64,000 nt of DNA. Source: Trichoderma breve. Its lineage: Eukaryota > Ascomycota > Sordariomycetes > Hypocreales > Hypocreaceae. A program made the position numbers and the translations under genes. Position 1 is the stretch's first letter, and every line of letters begins with the position of its first letter. Positions 10,001-21,072 of the stretch are shown here, in pieces. The notes beneath the pieces are model-generated. The model did no database searches. It saw only the letters and a list, made by a program, of their open reading frames with translations, and was not told the origin of the DNA. The stretch covers positions 1,922,001 to 1,986,000 of the forward strand of contig NC_079236.1 of NCBI RefSeq assembly GCF_028502605.1, read 5' to 3'.

Positions 10001-11626
10001 TCAGAAGGTTTCCACCGCAGCTGTTTTACCTATGTTCAGTCCGTTGCCGCCCATGAGGAAGCCCCATTCTCCGCGCGTCACGGGCGATATATCGTCGTAT
10101 GCGTGAGGCGTCATGGGCCCTATGGCGGGTGAGTGAGCTTGCAAGTCCTGGTTGGTGGCCGGACTGAGCATCTGGTCGATTGTAAACCTGCTGTTCCACA
10201 TTGAAGCATTGGATCGATCAATAGGTCGTGCCGTGTGGACTTCTTCATCGGAGTCGTTGGGCTTTACTACTATTGCCTTTTCTTCATCTGGGGGTTCAGG
10301 TTTGGGTGTGAAGTCGGTCTGCAACTTCAGAGAGGGACCGATTCTGCGAGGTGTCGGCGGCCGGGAGAGCTTGACGGCCGTCATGGCGACCTTGACGATG
10401 CCCTCGTCGAGGATCGTGCTCGAGGGACTGATGGCGCCGTCTTCCCAGTCATCGACGAATTTATTCTTGGGAGGAAGATGGAGCACGAAGGGTTGGGGCG
10501 GACGGTCTAGAGGCATGCCAGCGATACCGCCGACACGGTCTGCACCACCGTAAGCTCGCCGATACATGCGGTCGAGCTCAGTGATGGCGGTGTTGCTGAC
10601 GCTGAGCCAGTCGTAGGACCGAAGGAGGTCTGCTCTAGTGACCTTTCGGCCGTTGTTGGCGAGGACATAGCGGCGAAGCTCGTCGACGGCGTCTTCGAGG
10701 CGCAAGGCCGAGGATGTTTTGGAGTAGCTTGACAGAGCGCTCTTGATGCTGTAGAGGCGGTCGAGTGTGAGTAGAGTTAGGCCGTCTGAGGAAAAGAGGA
10801 TTTCGTTTTGGACGACGGAGCTGTGGAAGAGCTGGGTGGTGAGATCGCGGGTGCTGGGGCTTGTGAAGGGGACAAGCCATCCGCTCCTGGAGACGAAGCT
10901 TTTGTTAATACACTTTCTTCTCTCTCTCTCTCTCTCTCTTCCCCTTCTCTCACACTCTCTTTCGAATCTCTAATAGGATTGAGAACTGGGGAGCATGTAT
11001 TGCGCTTACCCAACGCCAAATCTGTTCCCCGCCTTGATGAGGGTGCTCTTCAAGATCTTTTCTGTCCGCGGCGATACATCGCCCGAATGGAAGCAGCGGA
11101 GGCCAGTGCAATTGGGTGTCGGCGGCCCATTGCTATCGGTAGTCGTCAATGACGATGTCGTGGACGGCGTCATCGGAGGTGGCGACAAGGGCGTGGTGGG
11201 GGAGAGCGGCCACCGGAACCGAGGACTCGGCGATGGCTCGGTGATGGGAATAGGATACGAAATGGGCGGCACAGCGCTCCTAGGACTCGAGCCAACAACA
11301 TGTTGCGAAGCGGATCGCATGAGATGCTTCAGAGCTACGACGGGGCTGGAGAATCCGAGCCTGCTGCTGCTGCTGGAGCTGCTGCCACCGGTGGGCAGAG
11401 GCGAGTCTGGGGTGCCAGGCATCGAGTGGGGGATTGGCGAGGGAACCGAGTTGAGCAGCTGGTAGTCTCTCTTGACGATGATGAGAGTCAGGTGGACGGC
11501 CTTCTTCGCCAGTTTGCTGGAGGTGTACTCGAGCACGGGGACGAGATGAGGCGCGATGTGGTGGGCGTCGAGAACGGACGGGCCGGCCTCGAGGGGGGAG
11601 GAGATGCGGTCCTTGAGCGGCGCCAT
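10001..11626 (-). CDS. Fungal protein of unknown function (DUF7582-like)
   Basis: Two exons: 11010-11626 and 10001-10886, joined in phase 2 across a 123-bp intron (donor GTAAGC, acceptor CCAG), giving 500 aa. The first ATG is MAPLKDRIS at 11626. An in-frame extension upstream has no ATG, but a further 5' exon cannot be excluded. Conserved-looking blocks are VLEYTSSKLAKKAVHLTLIIVK (about residues 28-49), the SGWLVPFTSPSTRDL block at the exon junction, and a helical LRLEDAVDELRRYVLANNGRK segment, followed by a disordered Pro/Ser-rich tail. The combination resembles fungal DUF7582 proteins. No catalytic motif is visible and no function is proposed. The intron holds a (CT)10 microsatellite. Confidence 0.8.
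10920..10939. repeat. (CT)10 microsatellite inside an intron
   Basis: Ten CT units lie within the intron 10887-11009 of the gene of unknown function. On the transcribed strand this is a purine GA tract. Confidence 0.9.
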
Positions 11627-13650
11627 GGTCTGGATCTCATTGAAGGGATCACACAAAAGAAGCTGTGCAAAAGGAGAGTGAATCAGAGTGAGAGAGTGAA
11701 TGAGAGAGTCGTCGCCCCAGAAATGCCTCTTCCCGGCTTCTTCGATGTTTGGTCATGCCCCTCCTCCAGGGTGAAGAAGAATTCTGGCTCGATGCTACTG
11801 CTGCTGCTTCTACTGCCGCCGCCGTCCGGAACCCGACGTCGTGGAGAGCAGAAGAAGAGCGGAGCCGGAGACGGACGGCCGGCGCTCTCAAGATATATCA
11901 ATCTTTTGGGGAACAAAGTTCAAAACAGTAAACAGTCAACAAGTCCTATCGAACAAAGAAAGGGCCCGCAATGTCACCTGAAGAAGAGCCCCAGAAGTCA
12001 AATCAGCGGAGCCTTGCCCCTGCGTCGAGTTATTTTTGACAATAGAAACCGTTGCTTTTTTGCTTTGTTCGAAGAAGTGGAAATACCAACACGCTAGGCC
12101 GGCCCATGCAGGAAGCCCGGCGCCTAACCGGGGGATGGAGGGGGGGATACACACAAGACGGCCTGCTGCTAAGCTTTCTATGGAGCAAGGGTAGGGGAAG
12201 AGATGCATATTCACACACGTTGTTGCCGGGGCATGGGAACATGTGGCCGGCCCTGGATCGAGAGAGAGAGTTTCCACTTACATGGACGCCATGCAGAGAG
12301 GAAAATGTGAAACTCGCCCTGTTAGGCGGCCCCGCTGCGGGAGGGCAGGTTGGGAACCATTCGGAAAAGCTTGTCCAGCTGTTGACGACATGTTTGTGTG
12401 TGTGTGTTGTCGGTTACATCACGATGAAAGGCTGACAGGATTCGGGAGGGTTTCACAAACGAGCCTCAGACGTCAAGTGTCCTACCAACAGAGAGTCCTA
12501 CAAGTACAGGCAGCAGCCGTGGCAAAGACAAAAAAAAACAAGAAACAAAGTGATGAGCAACACAACAAGATGCTAATCCCCATGGCCTGGGGTTATTTTC
12601 TGCAATGCTCTTGTTTTGGGCTCTCGTCACACCCCCTGTCACCGCTAAGATTCGATATTGATGGTGGGGAGCGGCGTCTGATTCGTCGGTCGCGTCACAG
12701 GCCGGCGGCTAAACAAGGTTGGGGTCTATTTTTAAAGACGGGATTCTGGATGCTGATTGGTCGGACGTGTGTTTGTCGATGCGCTGGGAAACCTTGTATC
12801 GAACAATCTGCATGATTTGCTTAGCGTTGGTGTTTCCGAGAGTTGGTTGGGATTGTGATGCGATGGGCAAGGGGGGAGGGACAAAGGGAAAAAAGAGTGC
12901 GGGTTTTTTCTAGAATGGGATTAGGTGATGTGATATGGGAGAAACTGGTGGGACGATAACAATGAGGAAACTTGATGATGCTATTTTTAATGTTTCTGTA
13001 TGCAACGGAAATGCATTGCGACGTTGGTTTCGGAGTTGATGGCGATGGGGGGTCTTGTTTCGGGCCCCCCCTTTTTGTCATTTCTTTTCCATGTGGGAGA
13101 AGGAGAGGAAGAAGCTGGATCTAGTGGGGATACGGCGGGGTTGTTTTTTCTTCTTTTTTCTCCTTGGGATTGATGTGTTGTCCCTGCATAAGGAGGAAGG
13201 CTAGATTCGATCGCTGGGATTGTTGTTGGTGTGGTTTTGATGCGGCTGAAAGTGGTAGCGTGTGATTGAGGTCGAAGAGGGTGTGCAGGTTGTGATGGTG
13301 AGTGGATTGTATTGTGACGAGTGACGCTGTGGCTGGATATGCTGTTTCAGTTGATGCTGTTTGCCGATGATATATTGGCTTTGGATAGGTAGATGCTATA
13401 TCTGTTTCGGTGAATGTCTGCATTCTTTACTGGAATCATATTAATTAGTTGCCACTTCACTTTTGTTGCTATGTGTGGGAAGAAGTTGTTTTTAGCATCA
13501 TATCAATTAAAGACTATCTGGTACTCAACTATCCAACTAAAACTCGCTCACGCCAAAAACTCGCGTCAGTGTAAAAACACAAAGGAAATCTATGGTATCC
13601 ACCCAATTAGAACATCCTAGAGGTAACAGTTGAAAAGCTTTCTCCCAAGC
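11627..13650. other. 2-kb intergenic region, no gene seen
   Basis: It holds the promoter and leader of the minus-strand gene to the left and the 3' flank of the GMC gene to the right. Open frames of up to 190 codons lack recognisable motifs and splice context. Several homopolymer runs and a TG-rich stretch near 12395 are the only compositional features. Confidence 0.5.
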
Positions 13651-15402
13651 TTAGTAGAGGTCCTTGTAGGTAGCCTTGATCATGTCGGCGCCCTTCTCGC
13701 CAATCATGTAGACCGAGTTCTGGATTCGGCAGTCGGGGATGACGGGCATGATGGAGGCGTCAATGACACGCAGGTTCTTGACACCGTGAACCTTGAGGGC
13801 CGGGTCGACGACACCCTGCTCAATGTTCTTGGAGAGACGGGCACTGCCGCAAGGGTGGAAGGCGGTCTGGCATCGGTCGAGGACGACCCTGCGCATCTCC
13901 TCGTCGTTGTCGAGGGGCATGTCCCAGGGGTACTCGTCGACAACGAGGTCCTTGAAGCCCTCGCCCTTGGTCAGGAGGTCGTAGCTGAAGCGGATACCCT
14001 CGCGCATGGCGATGATGTCGAGCTCGCTCTCGAAGAAGTTGAGGTTGATGTTGGGGTTGTCCAGGTAGTTGTTGCTGGCCAGGGTGACCTCACCGGGCTT
14101 GGAGATGGGTCGCACCAGGTCGACGACGACGGTGGTGTGGGCGCCGACCTTGGGGACGGGGTAGTGCCACTGGAAGGCGCTTCCGAAGATGGAGACAAAG
14201 TCCAGCTCGAAGTGAGGCTGGCCGTCAGGGCAGAGAGGATCCTTTCCACCGTTGGCCTTGACGGCGGCGCTGTAGACGGGGTCCTTGGCAAGGTACTTGT
14301 CAATACGGGGGAAGCCGACCATCTCGAGGAAGCCAGAGCCAACAGGGCCGGAGAAGTCCTTGTCGTAAGCGGCGTGGGCCTGGACGTTGGCCTGGTTCTT
14401 GCGGAGGATGGTGTTGTCCATGCCGTACTCGTCCTTGACCTTGAGGACGAAGGGCACAGCCGGGTGGTCAATCAGGTTCTGGCCGACATGGCGGGAGTCG
14501 ACAATGCACTCAATGTTGTGCTTGGCCAGCTCGCGAGCGGGACCGATACCGCTGAGCATGAGCAGCTGAGGGCTTCCATAGACACCCTGAGACAGGATGA
14601 CTTCGCGGTCGGCGTAGAAGCTGAGCTCCTTGCCGTCGGCGCCGACAACGGTGACACCCCTGCAGGTGCGGTCGGCGTAGTCGATGAGGAGCTTCTTGGA
14701 GTGCACCTCGGTGAGGACGGTGATGTTGGGCTTGTTCTTGAGGAAGAGGAAGCTGCCGTTTCGCTGGCCCTTGTAGATGGTGTCGGCGCAGTGGTACAGG
14801 CCAATCATCTCACCATCGTAGATGTTCTCAGTCAGGGGCTCGCCCATGGAGGTCCAGGCCTTGGTGAGGGCATCACGGAAGGGAGCCATCTCAGGGAGCA
14901 GCTCGGCGTGGGAGATGTTGATGGGACCACCAGAGCCAATCTTGGCCAGCTCAGGGTCGTAGAGGCCCTCGTCATCGTGGTAAGTGACACTCTTGCGCAG
15001 GTAGGGGACAAGAGGATCCCAGGTCCACTCCTCACCACCGTACTCAGCCCACATGTCAAAGGTAGGCTTGCATCCGGGGATCCAAGTGAAGTAGTTGAGA
15101 GAAGAGCTGCCACCGAGGATCTTGCCACGGGTGTTGGGCTTCTCGATACGCTCGTAGTCGTCACGCTTGACAACGGTGGTCTTGTAGGCCCAGTCATGCT
15201 TGCTGCCACGGAGGTTCATGGCGTTGGAGGGGGTCATGATCTCCTTCAACTGCTCGGGGTTGGCAACACCGGCCTCGACAATGAGGATGCGGACATTGGG
15301 GTTCTCAGCGAGACGGCCGGCAACGGTGTTACCGGCAGTGCCGCCACCGACGACGATGAAGTCGAAGCGGTCACCAGAGTTGATGGGGGTAGTGGAAGGC
15401 AT
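13651..15402 (-). CDS. GMC family FAD oxidoreductase
   Basis: Intronless, 583 aa. The start MPSTTPINSGDRFDF is the first ATG; the open frame extends further upstream without one. The FAD-binding dinucleotide fold is at the N-terminus (IVVGGGTAG, residues 16-24, then LIVEAG). The GMC signature RGKILGGSSSLNYFTWIPG follows, with a second GMC block around SQGVYGSPQLLMLSGIGP. The catalytic pair is His516 (HPCGSARLS) and Asn562 (QNSVYMIGEKGADMI). There is no signal peptide and no peroxisomal SKL-type end, so it is likely cytosolic. GMC enzymes oxidise alcohols, sugars or choline, passing electrons to O2 (making H2O2) or to other acceptors; the substrate is not predictable here. Codon use is strongly biased to C-ending codons, which suggests high expression. 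Divergent from the catalase gene. Confidence 0.93.
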   Translation of the reverse strand: MPSTTPINSGDRFDFIVVGGGTAGNTVAGRLAENPNVRILIVEAGVANPEQLKEIMTPSNAMNLRGSKHDWAYKTTVVKRDDYERIEKPNTRGKILGGSSSLNYFTWIPGCKPTFDMWAEYGGEEWTWDPLVPYLRKSVTYHDDEGLYDPELAKIGSGGPINISHAELLPEMAPFRDALTKAWTSMGEPLTENIYDGEMIGLYHCADTIYKGQRNGSFLFLKNKPNITVLTEVHSKKLLIDYADRTCRGVTVVGADGKELSFYADREVILSQGVYGSPQLLMLSGIGPARELAKHNIECIVDSRHVGQNLIDHPAVPFVLKVKDEYGMDNTILRKNQANVQAHAAYDKDFSGPVGSGFLEMVGFPRIDKYLAKDPVYSAAVKANGGKDPLCPDGQPHFELDFVSIFGSAFQWHYPVPKVGAHTTVVVDLVRPISKPGEVTLASNNYLDNPNINLNFFESELDIIAMREGIRFSYDLLTKGEGFKDLVVDEYPWDMPLDNDEEMRRVVLDRCQTAFHPCGSARLSKNIEQGVVDPALKVHGVKNLRVIDASIMPVIPDCRIQNSVYMIGEKGADMIKATYKDLY

Positions 15403-16996
15403 GATGATGGTGTTGTTGTTGTTGTTTGATTGAATAGATGAATTGGTTGGTTTGTGAGGTAGTTTGATACTGAGCAACTATATATATGCTGTATGTAGAT
15501 GCTGGTGTTTTTGAAAGATGAAATTAGATGTTGATGCTTGATTGTTGGATCGATTGCTTTGATGTGTTGATTGATTGCTTTGATGTGTTGATTGTGTTGA
15601 TGCTGTTGTGAGTGATGAATCCCAAAACCAATGCCGTCCACCACCTCCCTCTTATATCCTTCATCCCTCACAGCTTCACCTTCAACCATCGTCATCAGCT
15701 CTTCAAACCTCGGGTCTTCGGCATCCCACTAAACCGCATCAGATACACCATCTGCATCTCCTACGCGAGCCTGCCGGGCGTCGCCATGCAAGATCTAATG
15801 CAAGCTGAAAATCCACCCACTCTAGATGACGATTGCTGGCACTATCGAGTAGTGAGTGTAAGAGTGTAAGCCCAAAGAAAAAAGAAGCCGAACTTTGTTT
15901 TCTTCGGGTACAGCGCAGGGTCTCCACCATGGCGAGGCTGAGCCGCCCGTTTCTCGGCATCAAGCCACAGCCGGGTTTCAGCTGCTCATTGGTAGATAAT
16001 CCCAATTATACGTCATCCCCTGCAATCCCGAGTCTCCCATTGGTGCATTATCCCTGTCAGGGTCGCGGCAGGCTCGCGGTGGCTCGCTGCGGTTCGGCGT
16101 CGCTGTCGGTGGGGCAGTCCGGAGATTTCTCGTCGTCCAATCAGCGTCTCCCCTTTGCTTCGGCTGCTGTGGCTGCAGCAAAGCCTCCGATTGGTCGTGA
16201 AAAATGCCTCCTATTTCTTGGTGAATTTTTCTTGGAGTGTCACTGTGCAGCTGGTGTGTATGCCGAACTTCCGAGTTAGAGCCTGCCGGCGAGATTTGCA
16301 GCAGGTTTTTGGTTTTTGCAACACTTTTATTCGTCCATCTTAATTTGAGCTGCATAAGGCTGATGGCTAGCCAAAAGAACGATGTCACGAAGCTAGGAGT
16401 GCTGGGTTGTGAAGTCTATCACGGAGATGTCAAGACACGTTGATTGGAGACTCATGTCAAGACTCCTCTTCCTAAAAGCTGAGCTATCTATGGAGTACAT
16501 ACAGGACGGGCAAGCGAAGCACTTGCAGGGCCTCATACGGATACTTCGTACTAACTACCTGATACTGCTCCGTAGTTGTCTTTCTATTGGCTCCGGCTCT
16601 GCAGGCTCAGGTCCCGATTGTGGACCGAGACGGCTCGGCCCCACTCTTATGACCGAAAAGTCTGCGACGGTTGGAACTCGGAATCGGGAATCGGGAGTCA
16701 CTGTCATGCACAACTACGACATAGACAGACTCGAGTATACTCGATCGGGTCTATAGCTTAGCTACAACGTGTTGGTGTGAAGCGAATACATGTCATTGTC
16801 ATTGCCGAAGTAAGAACGAGCAGGACGTACGTAGATAAAACTAGCAAACCAGAAATCAAGTATATCAGTCTATTCATCCCCGAGGCTCATTGCACATCAA
16901 TTCATCTTCCTTCCATCTGTGTCACTCTCCTACCTTCTGAGACTTACAGAGACTTAGTCTATATCGCCACTCTCATAATCTCAATACTCCATCAAC
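15403..16996. promoter_or_regulatory. Divergent regulatory region between GMC gene and catalase
   Basis: A TATATATA stretch is at 15479-15486, about 80 bp before the GMC start codon. A perfect two-copy 21-bp repeat is at 15552-15593. Five CCAAT boxes (either strand) lie in 207 bp: 15988-15992, 16002-16006, 16039-16043, 16137-16141 (CCAATCAG) and 16190-16194. One CCCCT stress-type element is at 16017-16021. The last 130 bp before the catalase ATG is pyrimidine-rich, as in fungal leaders. CCAAT boxes are bound by the Hap/CBC complex in ascomycetes. Binding here is inference. Confidence 0.55.
15552..15593. repeat. Two perfect copies of a 21-bp tandem repeat
   Basis: The unit starting GATTGCTTTGATGTG occurs twice back to back upstream of the GMC gene. 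On the transcribed strand it reads as an AATCAACACATCAAAGC-type CA-rich sequence, typical of leaders of strongly expressed fungal genes. Confidence 0.85.
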
Positions 16997-19251
16997 ATGA
17001 CTTCCTTTTACACCGGCGCCGAGGGTATGCCTATCTCTCCTCATTTCCACCCAATAACATCAAAGACTCTGCTCTTTAGCCATCCAATTGTTTCGACTAA
17101 CACCATGTCTTCCCAGGTTGCCCCTACCCCAATCCTTCCACAAGTGTGCAAGTCCGCAACCCCTCAGGTGGTGTTGGAGGCCTTGTGCTGCTTCAAGATA
17201 CCCAGTTGATTGAGACGCTGGCTCACTTTAACCGTGAAAGAATTCCCGAACGGTACGAAGAGACACTCCAACGTAACATCTATCTCGTAATCTCAAGTAC
17301 ACAGTGACTAACATGATACTTTCGATTTCAGTGTTGTTCATGCCAAGGCTGCTGGGTAAGCCCGTTCTCACTTATACGCAGATATACAGCAATCAAGTCA
17401 ACTAACAGTCTAAACAATCAGTGCTTATGGTGAATTCGAGTGTACACATGACTGCACCGACATCACTTCTGCCAGCTTCCTCAACACCATTGGCAAGAAA
17501 TCAGACGTCCTCCTCCGTATCTCAACTGTTGGTCCCGAGCGAGGCTCCGCCGACACCACTCGAGATGTCCACGGTTGGGGCATGAAGATCTACACTGACG
17601 AAGGAAACCAAGACTTTGTCTGCAACAACATTGTGCGTCGTTAGAGTGACAACTGGTTGATTTAGTTTGTCTGCTAATGCATCCTATAGCCCGTCTTCTT
17701 CGTTCGAGACCCCATCAAGTTCCCTTCGCTTAACCGCTCTCACAAACGCCACCCCCAAACAAACTTGGCTGACTCGGATATGGTACGTAATTTGTCTATC
17801 TAGACTGCTTCTTAGAGGCCAAAGAGGATATGCTAACGTGGATATCTCGCTTAGTTTTGGGAGTAAGTAAACTTTTCAAATTAAACCAACAGCATAGTGT
17901 TCTCCTCAGATGAAACAAGTAACGCCCGTCTAACGTGATGTTACCTACAGCTTCCACCTCGGCAACCCCGAAGGTATCCACGCCCTCATGCACCTGTTCA
18001 ACGACCGAGGCACTCCAGCTTCTCTGCGTAACATCAACGCCTACAGCGGCCACACATACAAGTTCACCAAGGAGGTGAGAAATTCCTTCCTACTTCAGAC
18101 TAGGCGTAGCAAAACGATGATACTAATCCAGCCAACTTTTTTCAAAAACAACAGGATGGCAGCTTCAAGTACATCAAGCTCCACCTCAAGGCCCAAGATG
18201 GTGTCAAGAACTTCACCGCCGCAACCGCCACCAAGGTTGCGGGCGAGAACCCGGATTTCCTCACCCAGGACCTCTTCGAGGCCATCGAGCAGGGCAACTT
18301 CCCCAAGTGGGACGTCTTCGTGCAGGTCATGGACCCCAAGGAGGCCGAGACGTACAAGTGGAACATTTTCGACATGACCAAGGTCTGGCCTCACAAGGAT
18401 TTCCCCTTGCGTCAGATTGGCCGTCTGACGATGAACCGCAACGTGAGCCCGTTTCCCTTTTACCCCTCATTTTGTGCCTTGTTTCTTCCTCGCTTGGTTT
18501 CGAAAAAGAGGAGTTATCACTAACCTTCGCTGCTTAGCCTCAAAACTACTTTACCGATATCGAGCAGGCTGCCTTTTCGCCATCCACCATGGTGCCCGGC
18601 ATTGCCCCGTCTGCTGATCCCAGTATGTTGACAAACTCCGTCGGCCCTTTTTTTCTCTTTCAGCTGCTAATCAAATGCCTCTTTTCAAAAAATAGTCCTG
18701 CAGGCTCGCATGTTTGCCTACCCCGATGCTGCCCGATACCGTCTCGGTGTTAACTACCAACAACTGCCGACAAACCGCAGCAAGGCGCCCGTTTACACGC
18801 CCTACCAGCGCGATGGCTTCATGAACTTCACAGACAACTACGGGGCCGACCCGAACTACGTCAACTCGTCGCTCAAGCCCACAACTTTCAAGGCCGCCGG
18901 CAAGATTAACTCCACCATCACTGAACACGAGAAGTGGGTTGGCGAAGTCAGCAGCTTCACGAGCGAGATCACCCCTGTGGACTTTGAGCAGGCTACAGCC
19001 CTGTGGAACGTCCTTGGCACCCAGGAGGGCCACCAGGACCGGTTCATTAACAACCTTGCTGGCCATCTGTCAGGAGCCAAGAGCGCTCAGATCCGAAGCA
19101 GGGTCTATGGTGAGTTCACGAAACAATATTTTCCCCTGTTGACGGAGATTTTTGAGTGCTAATGGGTGTGGTGGTAGAATATTTCTCGTATGTGGACAAG
19201 GATCTTGGAGCTCGCCTCCGGGAGGTCACTGAGGCCAAGGTCGCCGCGTAA
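16997..19251 (+). CDS. Monofunctional heme catalase, 11 exons
   Basis: Exons: 16997-17024, 17117-17252, 17332-17355, 17422-17632, 17690-17782, 17855-17862, 17951-18074, 18155-18442, 18538-18622, 18696-19109, 19178-19251. All borders are GT-AG and the frame stays open, giving 494 aa, the small-subunit length class. It shows the active-site block [15 protein letters not shown] with His58, the [13 protein letters not shown] region, and the heme-ligand signature [14 protein letters not shown] with Tyr341. It converts H2O2 to water and oxygen. There is no signal peptide and no clear PTS1 (ends EAKVAA), so it is probably cytosolic. Two very small exons (24 and 8 nt) are needed. Ten introns contrast with the intronless GMC gene that diverges from it 1.6 kb away. 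Confidence 0.93.
17855..17862 (+). other. 8-nt micro-exon of the catalase gene
   Basis: The exon reads TTTTGGGA between AG (17853-17854) and GTAAGT (17863). It supplies F-W and two bases of D in [13 protein letters not shown], a strongly conserved catalase block. Skipping it shifts the frame. Confidence 0.85.
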
Positions 19252-21072
19252 ATTGCCAGGGATAGGACATGGGCTGTAATTGATTCATAGATACCTAGGA
19301 ATGGCAAAAAGATACTTGGGACCTTGTATTATTTCCCCTGTGATTCGGGATGTAATGGCCAGCATACATGAAAATAATCAGCATAATCAGCATAATCAAC
19401 GTCCCAGTGTCCCCATACGTGTTCACTTTTTCAACATCAACTAGATGTACTAGCTTGTTTACTGGCTTCTTCGGCTGACGCGGCGCATTTCTGGTTTAAA
19501 CCTGCCCGTGCTCCACAAAATTATGGTTGATTTCTCTTAAAAATATCCATGATAAGAATCTTCTGTATGGTGGGGAACACCAGGGCCTATGAGGCCTCTC
19601 CCTCTTACACTTCTTGAGTCAACGTACTACTAGGTAGTCTAAGAGACCCCCCTTGAGATTCCCCCGGCTCTGTTTGCCGAGTTCGCCTCTTTGTAGGTCC
19701 CAATACAAAGTCCTAACCTTCTCTTGACAGCTGCCAATCTGTATCGTCGTGTACCAATTCCAGATCTTGGTGTAGTAGTATAAGACTATCCATGTAGTAT
19801 TGGCAGCTATTAACACACCAGGAGCTCTCCAGGGGTGTTTACAGATCCAAACAATGCAGTTTCTATGTTTTCGCTGAGCAAGACAACGTCTTGCGGAATG
19901 TGGGGGGTTCGAGGCCTCACTTACAAGATGCCGGAGGCAAAGAAAGACACGTAAATGAGGAGAATGCTGCTCCATTTTTGCAATTGTCTCCTCTTGAGCT
20001 GCCCCAAAAGTTTCTTGCAGCGCTAGTAGGTCACAGGTAAGACGTGAGACTTTTACACGAGATTTTGAGGCGCGATTTCGTGCTCGCCCTGTTTGTAGTA
20101 TTCAGTCCTTGGATGGCTACGTCTACTCCATACAGCTGCAACACATTAGCATTCCCACATGCCAACCGTTCTTCGGCAGTAGCACCTGTGGGGGTGAAGC
20201 CGCATCAACCGAGTCATGAATCCCACAGGGACACCGGGAGTGTTCGCCAGGCACCCCCTTGTAAGCGATCTAGATACTTGTTGATGTACCTATCGGCCGA
20301 GCGGTGGCGGATTTTGAATGATCCCACGATTAGCGGTCCATCTCATTGCCACTTTGGCTGAGAGATGGGGTAGTTTGTGTCCGCGGACAGACTCGGAGGC
20401 CCCTGGGCGCGATGGAAGTGGTCGCGTCAGGGGGGGTTATGTATGGTGTTCCGGCGGACCCCTGTTCTCGTCAGATACTATTGGATCGTGAACCAACAAT
20501 TTTCCCGCATTCTCACAGCATGGACATCAAGGACAGAATGCAAGAAACACGAGCCAGGCAGACGTCATAAACGCGCGGGGGTTTTACGGACGGATCCCAA
20601 CATTTGTGGGAAGACTTTCTGAACTACTCTCGCGATGAGAAACACTCGGCACGCTCTTCCGGGAAAAGCATTAGCACCACGATTGATTGCTAAGACCAGC
20701 ATTACGACTGCCACGTCAGTGCGGGGGATGAATACGGTGGGCGACTGAGTGGAATAATTGGAAGAGAGAGATGGTCCTTGATGCACGTCTTGAGCACGTT
20801 GTTGCGATATGAATGCAAGGAAATCAGGCTGATTTAGCCCACCGCCGTTGGGCAGCACTTAATCTAACTGCAACTTTCTTCTCTGGTATCTAGTACTATT
20901 GCTACCCTCTTCTTGTCGAACACGAGTCCGGCACCGTGGCTCCTACCGACCTACTGCCCAGATGTAGACATGTAACTAGCATCTCGTAGTGGTCGTTAAT
21001 AATAAAACAAACAAACAAACAAACAAACAAACCCTCTTCTCGTCTCTAGATCTATTTCCCTTCTCATATCTG
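19252..21072. other. 1.8-kb intergenic region, no gene seen
   Basis: Between the 3' end of catalase and the 3' end of the HNH gene (convergent). It holds a 9-bp tandem repeat (ATAATCAGC, three copies, 19374-19400) and an (AAAC)7 microsatellite at 21005-21032. Open frames of about 100 codons show no motif. Confidence 0.5.
21005..21032. repeat. (AAAC)7 microsatellite
   Basis: Seven perfect AAAC units, about 40 bp downstream of the HNH gene stop codon. Confidence 0.9.

Noticed and set aside
13630..15429. A 599-codon open frame on the plus strand
   Set aside because: It lies exactly opposite the GMC oxidoreductase gene. The translation is a Val/Leu/Gly/Asp-rich pattern without domains, as expected opposite a gene with strong C-ending codon bias, which leaves few antisense stops.
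13651..19251. GMC oxidoreductase plus catalase as part of a secondary-metabolite cluster
   Set aside because: No polyketide synthase, NRPS, terpene cyclase, P450 or cluster transporter occurs in the window.
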